Below, piece by piece: positions 10,401 through 19,041 of a stretch of 64,000 nucleotides of DNA (its first letter is position 1; each line of letters begins with the position of its first letter). This DNA is from Candidatus Poribacteria bacterium (GTDB lineage: Bacteria > Poribacteria > WGA-4E > WGA-3G), in NCBI GenBank assembly GCA_012270795.1, contig JAAXHO010000213.1:1-64000 (forward strand). Direction: 5' to 3'. The translations under genes and the position numbers were made by a program. The notes beneath the pieces were generated by a model. It was not told the DNA's origin and did not search any database. It saw only the letters and a program-made list of their open reading frames with translations.

Positions 10401-13400
10401 CGTTAGACTACCAATAGAATTAGAAATATCAGTAATTTGATATGAAGTAAGATCATAAGAATCATTAACTGAATTTGCTACGACAGAGCTTAGTCCTGGT
10501 ACTTCTATCATAAGTTTGAACGGATACGGAATTGCACCTTGAGCAGCATTTCCAACTATATCTTGCGGTGTAATGGACAACGTATACAGACCGCCTTGAG
10601 ATAATGTGACAAATCTTACCACGATCTGGTCTGTCCCGTTGTTCTCTATTGTCAATGGAACGGTAGAACCGTCCGGTCCAATTAATGTTATCTGCGTATT
10701 TGCAAAGTCAACTTGCGACAATTCAACAAAATTGAGAGTCAATTGATTGATCGATTCAGTAAGATCAGTAACTTGATAAGGGGTAAGATCTAAGGGAACA
10801 TCGGTATTTAGAGAAACAGAAGCCAGTTGAGGCGTTTGTGAGTCATATAATATCTTGTGTTCAGACTGATAACTATTACCAGCTTTGTCTTCAAGGACAA
10901 TCGATAAAATGTATTCACCATCAGCAGTACCGTCTGTTGGTAATGGTGAAGCAAGTGTAAAGAATATTTGGTTGGTACCATCATTTGTAACTTGTCCAGC
11001 AACCGGTTCGTCATTATTATTCTTTAATCCTATCATTTGCTCACCAAGATTTATCAATGCTGGACCGACATCTTCAACGGTGAACTGTAATTGAGATAAA
11101 CTACCACCAATATGTGAAATTGGTTGATGTAGGGTTACTGGGGCAACAGATGAAATTAGGGGTGATTGCGTATCAAATATGAATGTACGATAAGCAACAT
11201 TACCTGTGCGACCTGCTTTATCTTGCGGTGTTACAACTACGGTATAACGACCGTCTGCACTACCATCGTTCGGTAACACAACCGGTTGCCATACCAGTTG
11301 ATTGTCGCTGTTCGTAGTTGTGAGACCCGGGACTGTTATGCCAGATTCACTCAACACAACAATGCTGGATTCTCCATCACCTAACGCTAATCCCGATCCA
11401 GTTGTATCAACAAACGTTGCAATAATTTTCGGCTGACTTCCATTAACATAGGCAATAGGATCAGTCTTCCCTCCTATTAGTACTGTACTCACTACAGGAA
11501 CATCTATTTCTAATTTAAACCTGTAAATGAAAGGTGAATCAGAAACATTACCCACATTATCACTTGATGTAATCGTTAGGGTGTATGTCCCAAGAACAGT
11601 TAGATTTTGGAAATTCAACGTCAAATTACTTGCACCATCATGCGTACGATGCAAGACGATCTCTGTGGCATCAGGTGCTGCTAAAGTAATTAATGTACTT
11701 TCAAAGTCTACATCAGAACTATCAAATTCCACATTTATCTGTGAAAATGTATCGTGGATGTCAGTTGTGCTACTGATTGAAAGTTGTTGTTGTGGGGCAG
11801 TTATTGCATTAACACTATCAATTGATGGAAATTGTGTGTCCAAAACAATCGGAAAATTCTCCAGAAAAACTTCGCCAGAAAAATCTCTAATAATCGCAGT
11901 TATTGTATATTCACCATCTGCAGTTCCATTACGCGGGATAGTTGCTTCGGTACTCCAAGTCAACTGATTGTTTGCGGGATCTGAATCAACCTGTGCTTGT
12001 GGGATAGCTGTACCATCAGGATTTCTAACAACTATTGTTGATAAGTCATAGTTTATTCCGGATCCTATATAATTAGCAATCTCTACTGTAATGTCACTCA
12101 AACTGCTGACAGTACCCCTTGCCGGTGTTGTTAATCGTACTTGTAGTTGTGTCTGACTCACCAGATAGAACTGACGACGTACAACACCACCAACATTACC
12201 TGCAAGATCAATGGGTGTAACTTCAATTATATAAGTTCCATCATCAGAACCATCTAACGCCATCGGTTCCAATAACTTTAATTTTGCTTGATCTTTGCCG
12301 TTACCTGAAACATTCACAGGAACTTCTACTTGAGTTTCACCAACTACACGCTTAAGAAGAAATGAACTCTGAACGAAATCAATCCCACTTGTCCTCTCGG
12401 TTAGGTTTACGACTACTTCCGATAAATTATCTATTGTTGCATTTGCAGCTGGTACTGTTGAGGAAAGTGTAGGAACTTGCGTATCGTAGATAAATTGATA
12501 ACTGGTAGTCTCTATATTACCAATAGTGTCAGCTGCCTTAACATTTAACATATAAGTGCCATCTTGACTGCCATCGGTATTCAGAAGTGGGTTGCTTAAA
12601 ATGTAAGTTAGCACACCGTTTCTCGTATCTTGAAATGTGTTGCCTGTTATATCTGTTATGCTCCCATCAGGATTTGACTTGCCAAAAACGACTGAACTAA
12701 TCTCCTCTAATCCAGAAAGTGCTATACCACTTCCAGATTCACCATCGTTATAAGTAACCACAAACTGATTAAGAGGAAGATTATGATATATTCTATTTCC
12801 AATAATAGTAAAAGGATTACCATCACGTGTAGGACTCAACATTTCAATTTCAGGGGCGAGATTATCAAAACGAAATGAAATCTGGATGGGGGCGGTATTG
12901 TTGCCAGCTTTGTCAGCACCAACAATTTCTATATTATATATACCATCTTGCAATCCATCTTCAACTAATAAAGGTGAAAGTAGTTCCCAACGTATTTTAT
13001 TGTCGTCAGGACTACTCTGTTGACCGAGTACAGAACTTCCACTAGGACCTATTAGACGTATCGTTGAACCTGTATAATTCAGTGCAATGTTATCTTCCAA
13101 TGTGGCTTCAACATAACTTGTCTGACCGCGCAGACTGCTTCCAGGTGTAAATTCACCGTTGTTAGTCGCAACGTTCTTTAATATAGGGGCTGTATTGTCA
13201 AAAGTAAATCTTATACGTCTTGTGGCAAGGTTGCCAACCTTATCAGAAACAAAGACTATAACATCATATTCTCCATTTTCAGTACGTTCGTCTAAAGGAT
13301 CGCTGAGTGCAAGGGTCGCTCGGTTGCCAATAGACAACGAACCTGTAAGGTAACTTCCACCAACAGGCCTAATTAAGACATCTGTACCACGCCCACCCAG

Positions 13401-14384
13401 ATCAACGCCTGTACCACCAGGATCATCAGCAGTGAAACTAATTGTCTCTATCACATCATTAACAAATTTACCTTCGGTAAGAGCTGTAGAAGCGTTGAAT
13501 GTAATATCAGTAAAGCTGGGTTCTTCTGTGTCAATTGTAATAGCACCTGTTTTCTCTGTTACAGTTTCATTTCCGCCTTTGTCTATTACCCGTATTTTCA
13601 AAGTGTATTGACCATCTGAAAAAGTTCTGCGAGTTGCATCATCCCCATCCCAATAATAAGTATGACTACCAGATGTAGTTCCTAACGCAATGGCTCTTCC
13701 AATGTTAGCATTACTGGGGGATCTTTGGATTTCCAACCATGCTTGTGCTACGTCTTCGTCTATACTGTAGTAAATAGGAAGCGAATAGAGGTTTGGTGAA
13801 AACTGTGTGTCATCAATATTTATAGTGATCTCTGGGGAAGTGGTGTCAAGGGTAACATCAGCTGTGCGTTCCATTATCTCACCTGAAAATAGACCCCTGT
13901 TGCTGGGGGTAGTTGTCCCGGGGTCAACGGGTGTGAGAACAACCGTTATCGTGTAATCGCCATCTGGGGAAAGGTCTACACGATCACTATTCGGATCATT
14001 GGCTACTTTCTGAAGAGTCCCATCCCATATATATTGAACAGTTTGGTTTTTGGATAACCTTTGCCCGCTTGCCGTATCTGGTCCCATGGTAATCACTCTA
14101 CCATCGTCCAATTTAATAATATATGTATATTCTTGATCTTCTTCGCCAAAATCATCAGTTGTAAAGGTAATTGTTAACTTCTCTCCATCATCCTCTCCAT
14201 TAAAAACAACATCGCCATTTGCATCTACAGTGAGACTCGACAGACCTGCCCACGCATTTGGTTGTATAACAAACAACCCAACAATCAAAAGAAAAATGAA
14301 AAAAGACGACCAACGAAAACAAAAAAATAAATTGGTCTCCTTTCTGAAGTAAGACTGAACAAAACTATTTATGAATTTTGACAC
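4434..14384 (-). CDS. giant secreted Ig-like repeat protein with FlgD/T9SS-type C-terminal domain
   Basis: This 3316-residue protein is probably exported and displayed on the surface. The N-terminus has a hydrophobic segment (FFIFLLIVGLFVIQPNAWA, residues ~29-47) ending in a signal-peptidase-like site. GTG 14384 is the first start, with GGGGGA upstream; AAGGAG lies inside the frame ~20 codons later without a usable in-frame start, so the true start is uncertain. Nearly all the rest is tandem ~90-115-residue Ig/cadherin-like modules marked by F-x-Y-D-T-Q-x-P, DGSADGxY and D-x-A-G-N motifs. The last ~100 residues carry GWPNPLRH, LKLYIYDWGGDLV, ARGIYVFRLEA and GKLLVVD, the FlgD-Ig or type IX sorting-domain pattern. 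Adhesion or matrix function is inferred from architecture. A PorV-like gene follows. Confidence 0.85.
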   Translation of the reverse strand: MSKFINSFVQSYFRKETNLFFCFRWSSFFIFLLIVGLFVIQPNAWAGLSSLTVDANGDVVFNGEDDGEKLTITFTTDDFGEEDQEYTYIIKLDDGRVITMGPDTASGQRLSKNQTVQYIWDGTLQKVANDPNSDRVDLSPDGDYTITVVLTPVDPGTTTPSNRGLFSGEIMERTADVTLDTTSPEITINIDDTQFSPNLYSLPIYYSIDEDVAQAWLEIQRSPSNANIGRAIALGTTSGSHTYYWDGDDATRRTFSDGQYTLKIRVIDKGGNETVTEKTGAITIDTEEPSFTDITFNASTALTEGKFVNDVIETISFTADDPGGTGVDLGGRGTDVLIRPVGGSYLTGSLSIGNRATLALSDPLDERTENGEYDVIVFVSDKVGNLATRRIRFTFDNTAPILKNVATNNGEFTPGSSLRGQTSYVEATLEDNIALNYTGSTIRLIGPSGSSVLGQQSSPDDNKIRWELLSPLLVEDGLQDGIYNIEIVGADKAGNNTAPIQISFRFDNLAPEIEMLSPTRDGNPFTIIGNRIYHNLPLNQFVVTYNDGESGSGIALSGLEEISSVVFGKSNPDGSITDITGNTFQDTRNGVLTYILSNPLLNTDGSQDGTYMLNVKAADTIGNIETTSYQFIYDTQVPTLSSTVPAANATIDNLSEVVVNLTERTSGIDFVQSSFLLKRVVGETQVEVPVNVSGNGKDQAKLKLLEPMALDGSDDGTYIIEVTPIDLAGNVGGVVRRQFYLVSQTQLQVRLTTPARGTVSSLSDITVEIANYIGSGINYDLSTIVVRNPDGTAIPQAQVDSDPANNQLTWSTEATIPRNGTADGEYTITAIIRDFSGEVFLENFPIVLDTQFPSIDSVNAITAPQQQLSISSTTDIHDTFSQINVEFDSSDVDFESTLITLAAPDATEIVLHRTHDGASNLTLNFQNLTVLGTYTLTITSSDNVGNVSDSPFIYRFKLEIDVPVVSTVLIGGKTDPIAYVNGSQPKIIATFVDTTGSGLALGDGESSIVVLSESGITVPGLTTTNSDNQLVWQPVVLPNDGSADGRYTVVVTPQDKAGRTGNVAYRTFIFDTQSPLISSVAPVTLHQPISHIGGSLSQLQFTVEDVGPALINLGEQMIGLKNNNDEPVAGQVTNDGTNQIFFTLASPLPTDGTADGEYILSIVLEDKAGNSYQSEHKILYDSQTPQLASVSLNTDVPLDLTPYQVTDLTESINQLTLNFVELSQVDFANTQITLIGPDGSTVPLTIENNGTDQIVVRFVTLSQGGLYTLSITPQDIVGNAAQGAIPYPFKLMIEVPGLSSVVANSVNDSYDLTSYQITDISNSIGSLTLSFTDGTRVDFENTNVILIGPDGQEISVTQEEIEDAQLIVRFLPLTQSGLYVLSVTPQDVTGNVAQRSIRYQFRLDISFPTVSSVLIGGRLGTNVYVNSADTNIVVTFTDTSDVGLALGNGGSTITVNSDNGSIVSGITTSNGTNQLTWTPSVLPTDGSADGRYTVSIIPVDKAGRSGAVVNRHFIYDTQEPRITDATPVTLHQPVSYVGEGLTQFQFTVEDVGPALLDLDMQSISLENENGERVNGVITNDGTNQLYYTFNAPLPTDGSADGAYILNVNLIDKAGNLKNVEHNIIYDSQAPKISSVSLNTETPLNLTPYQITELSENINKLTVSFDELTRVDFANTMVTLTGPEDSVISLTLANNGKDELTGSFLSLTQSGLYTLTITPQDIAGNVVQGAISYPFRLQIPVSGLSAVKANTVESSVELTAYQTTVITDSIKSFTFELANAMRVDYTNTQVTLTGSDGQEIPVTLEGEAGSDLVVRFVALTQSGEYTLSVAVQDTSGNVAQGTVQYPFELKFPVPDLSSVKAIIADASLELTAYEIVEITESINGFTLEFLEDSLVDFENTSVILTGPNGQEIPVTIENDEGTKLLVRFVPLVQNGLYTLSILPQDISGNAIQGAIPYPFRLKFEVPGLATVKANAAETSADLIQHQIVELSDSINNLTLEFTDAMRVDFDNTAVTLTGPNGENIGLTLEENDELLLMVHFVPLTQSGIYTLNVTPQDKSGNVAPQSIQYQFKLDMTLPSVSSVVIDGKFGSTVYVRSSIPRVVAAITDPIGVGVSLGDGGSSIVVRNSGGDQISGTTTSNGADQLIWTPIPLPTDGTADGIYTVAITPMDKAGRSGTVVNRQFIYDTQAPRITSASPVTLHAPISYVGGGLEQFVLTIEDEGPAGLIYASQVVALLDGNEKPVPAVLTFDELTNQLYLTINKPFANDGSEDGPYTLHVLLIDKAGNQLTSQFTLLYDSIVPEISSVEVNTTGNPTVLVQNEVADLTESVDTITIKFDEATRVDFANTSVSLLDPDDLTVPLTLGNDGVSQMTLRFVGLTKIGQYILSVTPQDIAGNARRSPNQYAFTLEFILPDVESVVIGDTVTLGSGDITYVNADNMVIVANLLDPADTGLSFDSLTGSDIVVATLDGIIVPGTTATNGTDVLAWSPLTLSSDGSSDGRYAVYVTPVDKQGREGSTIYREFIYDTQEPEITNASPIDLSQPVSYISASLTQLEFTLQDVGPADLTLADQIIRLRNQSGGIIPTKLTNDTNNQLYLTLDQPLPLDGSRDGQYTVEIEVVDKAGNVLSLNHPIIYDTQAPTVVRTVPEDGALLTEDITQFQVNLNDEGGSGIDWDATSAILVDPNGVEISGELSSNGTTQLTLRTNQLVADGRYIIRVQAVDRAGNGSSSVFDRSFLLSRRLPAVISTSPITAPQDDAYTNEEVKEIGVLLETADERHLSTVRLLNASGQVIAGQQNRREDGLVYTLVRPLATDGSEDGVYTIEFTPISSSGRSGEVQQLTFTYDTQTPEIETDAINLIVSEPEVNNSLVEIRVVITDNEAGIDWENLDEDWLTFEKLSPNATEIEGQLSYETGEVETLVFRLTVPLADDGSADGEYKITITPTDKAGNGEETYERVFTYDTSAPVIDPNSLLINDVPLLTDIDLEDYPSAISTSGGVVIQASVTDTGLGVNLSQSRIVITNPNGQEVSGTTQQNGIDTIVFKSDGLNIEGIYGVQITGIGNDSELLGFAPKGSITTTFLYETTSPTAIVTNDGGKNEFTDEAIPFEGTASDPEGVRRAGGAQGGEGEIPVPASGVKFVEIVGTGPDGQPIEPVLATDESNAQQPAWSVWSADFLPTRSGEYDLDIRVTDNAGNSSEYDIGEYTMSVSFSFKGKTFGWPNPLRHSKEDVAFISFDLNTSTDESVELKLYIYDWGGDLVYSKTYTNVTVGERNDTQIKWNLENQTGTPVARGIYVFRLEAVNGAGNSANAVGKLLVVD
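6490..11830 (-). repeat. higher-order A-B-C module repeats inside the giant surface protein
   Basis: Residues ~852-2632 of the giant protein use three recurring module types: A (SVLIGG then YVN), B (PVTLHQPxSYVG then DVGPA) and C (LTxYQ then VDFxNTxVxLxGP). Reading N to C the order is C0, A1-B1-C1-C2, A2-B2-C3-C4-C5-C6, A3-B3-C7, A4-B4. The C run varies from one to four between A-B pairs, implying expansion by recombination between modules. Confidence 0.75.
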
Positions 14385-14591
14385 GCGTTTTCCCCCACTA
14401 TCGCGAAGTTCAGATTATGCTAACTTATAATTCTTCGCGTAGATTCAAAAATTATTTACTAAATTGACACAGAAATCTATAAACTTATTTTTTAGACGCA
14501 TTATTTATAATTAGGTTGATTAAAACCGACTCAATAGATTCTGATTCAACTTTTTATATGTGGGCAGGTAAACAACCTACCCACGAGTTAT

Positions 14592-15596
14592 CTATCCAAC
14601 ATCACCATTTTCAATCATGCTCAACAATGCTGAATCCTCTGTTGTCAGAGGTAGCGTAATTTTTGCACGCTGACGACTAGATTCATAAGTAGCAAAAATT
14701 AGCTCCGTAGCTTGCATCGCTTTACGTCCACTCAGTTCCGGTTCACGACCCGTCTTTACACTATCAATCAAATCAAGCACAGATAGGGTGGTGTCGTTAC
14801 CTCTCGGCGTAACATCACTCAGATCAGGAGTTTCCCACTCACTTGATCCTTCTCTTAACAAACGCACAGGCGCACCACCACCAACATCAACTATTCCTTT
14901 CGTACCAATGACGCGGTTTGAGAATCCTTTTAATGAGACCCCCCCTGTAGTCAGCAATCCTTCAACTCCGTTTTTCCAACGGAACCACGATAACCCGCTC
15001 GTTTCAACAAGAGTACCAAAAACTCTACGTTCCCCTTCTACATCTATTTGACCAATAACCCACTCAACAGGTTCGTCATTATTATAAAAATGGAACATGT
15101 CAAACCAGTGCGTTCCCCAGTCAAGTAAATTCGGACACGAACCTTCAATGCGCCGAATTTCACCGATAGTTCCATCGTTTGCTAACTGTTTAGCTTTGAT
15201 AAATTGTGCACCAAAACGACGTTGATGACAGAACGTTATCACTACATCATTGTCCACACACGCTTGGTATAGTGCCTTTGCATCACCCCATGTTGGTGCC
15301 ATAGGTTTTTCACAATGTATGGCTTTAATCCCGCTATTAGCAGCTGCAATCACCATATCCTTGTGCAATGCTATCCACGTACACACACTAACAAAGTCAA
15401 GCGATTCCTTTTCAAGCATCTCATGGTAATCTTCATAAGTACGTGATACATCAAATTGTTCTGAGAATTTGTTTCGCGCCTCTTCAACAGGGTCTGAACA
15501 TGCTACTATTTCCACATCAGTAGAGGCTTTATACCCATTGGCGTGAGCGCGTCCACGCCCACCGCAACCTATCATGCCTGCTTTAAATGTTGCCAT
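14592..15596 (-). CDS. Gfo/Idh/MocA-family NAD(P)-dependent oxidoreductase
   Basis: This 334-residue cytosolic enzyme belongs to the glucose-fructose oxidoreductase / inositol dehydrogenase family, which oxidises or reduces sugars and cyclitols with NAD(P). The Rossmann motif GMIGCGGRGRAHANGY opens the protein, and the family EKP motif appears as HCEKPMA, where Lys contacts substrate and cofactor. The C-terminal alpha/beta domain contains the substrate-binding DWGTHWFDMFHF segment. AAGGAA lies before ATG 15596. One of three non-identical members in the window (others at 31080 and 33582). The substrate cannot be told from sequence; neighbours suggest sugar or sugar-acid catabolism. Confidence 0.9.
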   Translation of the reverse strand: MATFKAGMIGCGGRGRAHANGYKASTDVEIVACSDPVEEARNKFSEQFDVSRTYEDYHEMLEKESLDFVSVCTWIALHKDMVIAAANSGIKAIHCEKPMAPTWGDAKALYQACVDNDVVITFCHQRRFGAQFIKAKQLANDGTIGEIRRIEGSCPNLLDWGTHWFDMFHFYNNDEPVEWVIGQIDVEGERRVFGTLVETSGLSWFRWKNGVEGLLTTGGVSLKGFSNRVIGTKGIVDVGGGAPVRLLREGSSEWETPDLSDVTPRGNDTTLSVLDLIDSVKTGREPELSGRKAMQATELIFATYESSRQRAKITLPLTTEDSALLSMIENGDVG

Positions 15597-15817
15597 TAAT
15601 ATTTCCTTTCGTTGTGATCCGAAGATCTTTCTATTCTTTATTACAATTAATAGATCGTTGGTGCCTAATAACTATATTGTTTGATCCGCAATAGTCCGGT
15701 TGGAGGTTGACCTTTGAAAAAATCAATGCTATAATGTATCACAATTCAGATTGTTACTCAATATACTTTTTCTAATGTATAATTAAACCTATAATCTACG
15801 ATTTCAAAGTGAACTAC

Positions 15818-17452
15818 ATGAAAGTTGTAACTGCATCTGAAATGCGAAAAATTGACACAGAAACCATAAAAGGTATCGGCATACCCGGGATTGTTCTCAT
15901 GGAAACTGCGGGGAACGAAATCGTACGTCATATTAAACTGCATTATTCAAACGCGCACCGAATCGGAATCTTTGTAGGGAAAGGCAATAACGGTGGAGAT
16001 GGACTTGTCATCGCACGACAACTTGCACACATCGGATGCAAAGTATACATCTTCCTTGTCTCACCAGCGGATAGTTTCACTGAAGAAGCACTTACCAATC
16101 TGGAAATAGTTAGAAAATTGGGTTTGCACATTGAGGAAACTTTGACAGATAATCCGTTCAGCAATGGATTGGAAAGAGATACTTCTAAAGACCATGAGGT
16201 CTTTACAGAGAAACAACTAAGCTTTATAGAAAACTGTGATTTACTGATTGATGCAATTTTAGGAATAGGATTGAAAGAAAAAGTAAGAGAACCCATAGCA
16301 AGTATAATCAATACAATTAATAAACTCAACAAACCTATCCTCTCGGTTGATTTGCCTTCCGGTTTAGATGCGGATACTGGACAGCTATTGGGGACGTGTG
16401 TACAAGCAGATAGAACGATTACGATCGGTTTGCCAAAAAGAGGATTGTTGCTGCATCCAGGGGCACAACTTGCAGGTAAAATAGAGATTGTAGACATCGG
16501 TTTCCCGACAAAAGTCATTGAGGAACAAAATATTGAGTGTAATTGGACAACGAAAAGAGACACAGTAAAGTGGTTACCTACACGTTCACCAGATTCTCAT
16601 AAAGGCACTTATGGACGTGTGCTTGTGGTTGCAGGTTCAAGAGGCATGACAGGAGCAGCAGCACTTGCCAGTGAAGCTGCACTTAGTACTGGTGCAGGAT
16701 TGGTGACACTCGCTATTCCTAAAAGCCTAAATACAATTATGGAAGTAAAACTTACAGAAGTCATGACATTGCCTTTACCTAAAACAGTAGCAGGGAGTTT
16801 AGCAGAATCAGCAGCGGATCAAATCCTTGAGTATGCAGCGAAAAACAGGTCTGTAATTGCTATCGGTCCAGGTTTATCCCAACATCCTGAAACAGTAGCA
16901 CTCGTCCACCGATTGATTGATACGAATACAAAAAATCAACTTGATTTAAAGTTTGTTATTGACGCAGATGGTCTGAACGCCTTGGCACAAGAAACAGAAC
17001 TAATCCATCTAATTGGTAAGAATGCGGTACTTACGCCACATTTGGGTGAGATGGCAAGGTTAACAAACTACACTATAGAAGAATTAAAAACAGACAAAAT
17101 TCGTGTAGCAGTTGAATTCACGCAAAACTATGGTGTAACACTTGTACTGAAAGGTGCCCCCACAGTAATTACATATCCCAACGGTGATATATGGATCAAT
17201 TCCACAGGTAATCCAGGCATGGCGAGTGCAGGAATGGGAGATGTATTGACAGGGGTTGTTGCCGGTTTAATAGCACAAAAAGTACCAAGCCGAAACGCTG
17301 CAACACTTGGTGTATATTTACACGGTTTAGCAGGTGACATCGCTGCTAAAAAATTAGGGACGCATGGTCTCACTGCCAGTAATGTGTTAAGGGCAGTACC
17401 ACAAGCAATATCTTCTTTGATATCCGAAAAATCAATTTGTGAGGTAATATGA
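15818..17452 (+). CDS. nnr: bifunctional NAD(P)H-hydrate epimerase / ADP-dependent NAD(P)H-hydrate dehydratase
   Basis: This enzyme repairs hydrated, damaged NADH and NADPH: the N-terminal half epimerises S- and R-NAD(P)HX and the C-terminal half dehydrates the S form with ADP. Residues ~1-220 are the YjeF_N domain (MRKIDTETI, GKGNNGGDG, DAILGIGL, DLPSGLDADTG). Residues ~230-530 are the ribokinase-like dehydratase domain (SHKGTYGRVLVVAGS, TPHLGEMARL, KGAPTVI, NPGMASAGMGDVLTG). The length (~544) matches bifunctional homologues. ATG 15818 is preferred over GTG 15809; neither has a strong ribosome site. The stop overlaps the ATG of the next gene by 4 bp, so the two are translationally coupled. 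Confidence 0.95.
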   Translation: MKVVTASEMRKIDTETIKGIGIPGIVLMETAGNEIVRHIKLHYSNAHRIGIFVGKGNNGGDGLVIARQLAHIGCKVYIFLVSPADSFTEEALTNLEIVRKLGLHIEETLTDNPFSNGLERDTSKDHEVFTEKQLSFIENCDLLIDAILGIGLKEKVREPIASIINTINKLNKPILSVDLPSGLDADTGQLLGTCVQADRTITIGLPKRGLLLHPGAQLAGKIEIVDIGFPTKVIEEQNIECNWTTKRDTVKWLPTRSPDSHKGTYGRVLVVAGSRGMTGAAALASEAALSTGAGLVTLAIPKSLNTIMEVKLTEVMTLPLPKTVAGSLAESAADQILEYAAKNRSVIAIGPGLSQHPETVALVHRLIDTNTKNQLDLKFVIDADGLNALAQETELIHLIGKNAVLTPHLGEMARLTNYTIEELKTDKIRVAVEFTQNYGVTLVLKGAPTVITYPNGDIWINSTGNPGMASAGMGDVLTGVVAGLIAQKVPSRNAATLGVYLHGLAGDIAAKKLGTHGLTASNVLRAVPQAISSLISEKSICEVI

Positions 17453-17859
17453 AAACATATAAAATCTACTCTGTTGCAGCAGCAGACGCATCAACGGCAT
17501 TCCAAATAGAATTGGATCCACATGCAATTGCTGCTGCAGCAGAACTCGATCAAAATAATACTCAAGGAACTGAAAGGGAAACAATCCTACAAAAACATCT
17601 CGGTGAAGATTATGAAAAAGGGTACCGTGGTACCGCCTGGGGTCTGCACGGAATCTCAGTAGGACTGACTCCAGCACGTTTAGCTCAAATGTTGAACGCA
17701 CACAATATATCTTATGATCCTTGTGCTGAACGAGAAACTTTTGACCACAGTATGATGGTTAATGTTGAAGAGGAATTAGCAGCCCAGTTAGAAACTATCC
17801 CTGATACCGTATTGAAATCTATTGTTGATGAATATAGAACAGAGTTGTTAAGTGAATAG
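17449..17859 (+). CDS. hypothetical protein coupled to nnr
   Basis: I recognise no family in this 136-residue soluble protein without signal peptide or membrane segment. It starts on an ATGA overlap with the nnr stop, so it is almost certainly co-translated with it. The N-terminal half is Ala-rich and helical (DASTAFQIELDPHAIAAAAEL), the middle has YRGTAWGLHGISVGLTPARLAQML, and the C-terminus is acidic and helical. The phrase LTPARLAQMLNAHNISYDP suggests a small DNA- or protein-binding helical domain, but that is only an impression. Confidence 0.75.
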   Translation: MKTYKIYSVAAADASTAFQIELDPHAIAAAAELDQNNTQGTERETILQKHLGEDYEKGYRGTAWGLHGISVGLTPARLAQMLNAHNISYDPCAERETFDHSMMVNVEEELAAQLETIPDTVLKSIVDEYRTELLSE

Positions 17860-17869
17860 TGTGAAAGCA

Positions 17870-18964
17870 CTAATAATCGGCAACAGAACCGTCAGTTAAA
17901 CGACTATTCGGCCAATTAAATCCTCTACCTGCACTACTAACTTCAATTACCTTTGCTTCATCAACTTCAACCCCTAAACCAGGACCTTCAGGTAGTGAAA
18001 CATAGCCCTCTGCGTCCATTTCCCATGTCTTATGTGCAACCCCAGCTGGTAGCACATTCTCATAACCTTCATGAATGAGGAAAAATGGCACTGCAGCAGA
18101 TAGATGAAAACTTGCTGTTAGACCGAGATAGGACATTGTGCAATGCGGTGCTATCGGTACGTGATGCGCTTCAGCAAGAGCAGCAACCTTCTTGACCTGT
18201 GTGATTCCACCCCCATGTCCAACATCGGGTTGGAGAATGTCAATCACTTGTGCTTCAAGGATTTCCCGCACCTCCCATATTGTGCGGTCACGTTCACCTG
18301 TAGCTAATGGGACAGGCACGAATTCACGTATCTTTCGCATCACTTCTATGTTGCCTGGTACCCATGCTTCTTCAAGAAAAAGAAGATCGTCCGATTTCAG
18401 GTTACCCGCAAATTGTTTTAATATAGGAGGTGGTAGGCAGCTATGCGCGTCAAACATCACCGCACCGTCAGAACCGACCTTCTCGCGTGTATCATGAACT
18501 CGCTGCACCATATTAGCAATTTCATGCGGAGTCCCAGCGAAAGGTTTTGAACCCCCGGGTCCGGTCTTTATCGCTTTTGGACTCGGATATTTCCAGATCT
18601 TATCCCGGCACGGTCCCCCTAACAACCGATATACAGGGACACCCCAAAGTTTACCAGCAATATCCCACAGTGCCATATCAATTGCGGAAATCGTATGTAC
18701 CATCAATCCACCACCACGTATATTACGGTGCGATCGAAACATCCTTTGCCAGTGATGTTCAATTCGCGTTGGATTCTCACCGATAATCATTCGCGAAAGA
18801 GAACGCGCCAATTCACAAGTGACATTTGTCTCCATATTGTTGATCTCACCCCAACCTGTAACATCCATGTTGGTTTCAATCTTGACGTACGCTTTTGCAC
18901 CCATTGGAAACGCTTCAAGGTTCGTCACACGAATTTGTGAACCTTTATCTTCATATTCTGCCAT
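17870..18964 (-). CDS. mandelate racemase / muconate-lactonizing (enolase superfamily) sugar-acid dehydratase
   Basis: A ~364-residue enolase-superfamily enzyme that abstracts a proton alpha to a carboxylate with Mg2+. Metal ligands are visible as MFDAHSC (Asp), LFLEEAW (Glu) and ATGERDR (Glu), followed by DVGHGGG and the catalytic-His segment PIAPHCT. The His-containing FDAH and GER pattern is that of galactonate/mannonate-type acid-sugar dehydratases rather than muconate cycloisomerases; the exact sugar acid is unknown. ATG 18964, with AAAGGATG upstream, is preferred over TTG 18970. It is convergent with the nnr operon 10 bp away. Together with the Gfo/Idh/MocA genes it suggests aldonate or uronate breakdown. 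Confidence 0.88.
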   Translation of the reverse strand: MAEYEDKGSQIRVTNLEAFPMGAKAYVKIETNMDVTGWGEINNMETNVTCELARSLSRMIIGENPTRIEHHWQRMFRSHRNIRGGGLMVHTISAIDMALWDIAGKLWGVPVYRLLGGPCRDKIWKYPSPKAIKTGPGGSKPFAGTPHEIANMVQRVHDTREKVGSDGAVMFDAHSCLPPPILKQFAGNLKSDDLLFLEEAWVPGNIEVMRKIREFVPVPLATGERDRTIWEVREILEAQVIDILQPDVGHGGGITQVKKVAALAEAHHVPIAPHCTMSYLGLTASFHLSAAVPFFLIHEGYENVLPAGVAHKTWEMDAEGYVSLPEGPGLGVEVDEAKVIEVSSAGRGFNWPNSRLTDGSVADY

Positions 18965-19041
18965 GTTCAATACATCCTTTCTATGTTTTTCTTAAGTTTT
19001 CCACAATTCCTAAAGTTTGTCAACTACTTACTACACAAGGT

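Noticed and set aside
4434..14384. Many open frames on the plus strand within the giant gene
   Set aside because: They are antisense shadows caused by the repetitive Thr/Asp-rich coding sequence; none has a ribosome site or recognisable domain.
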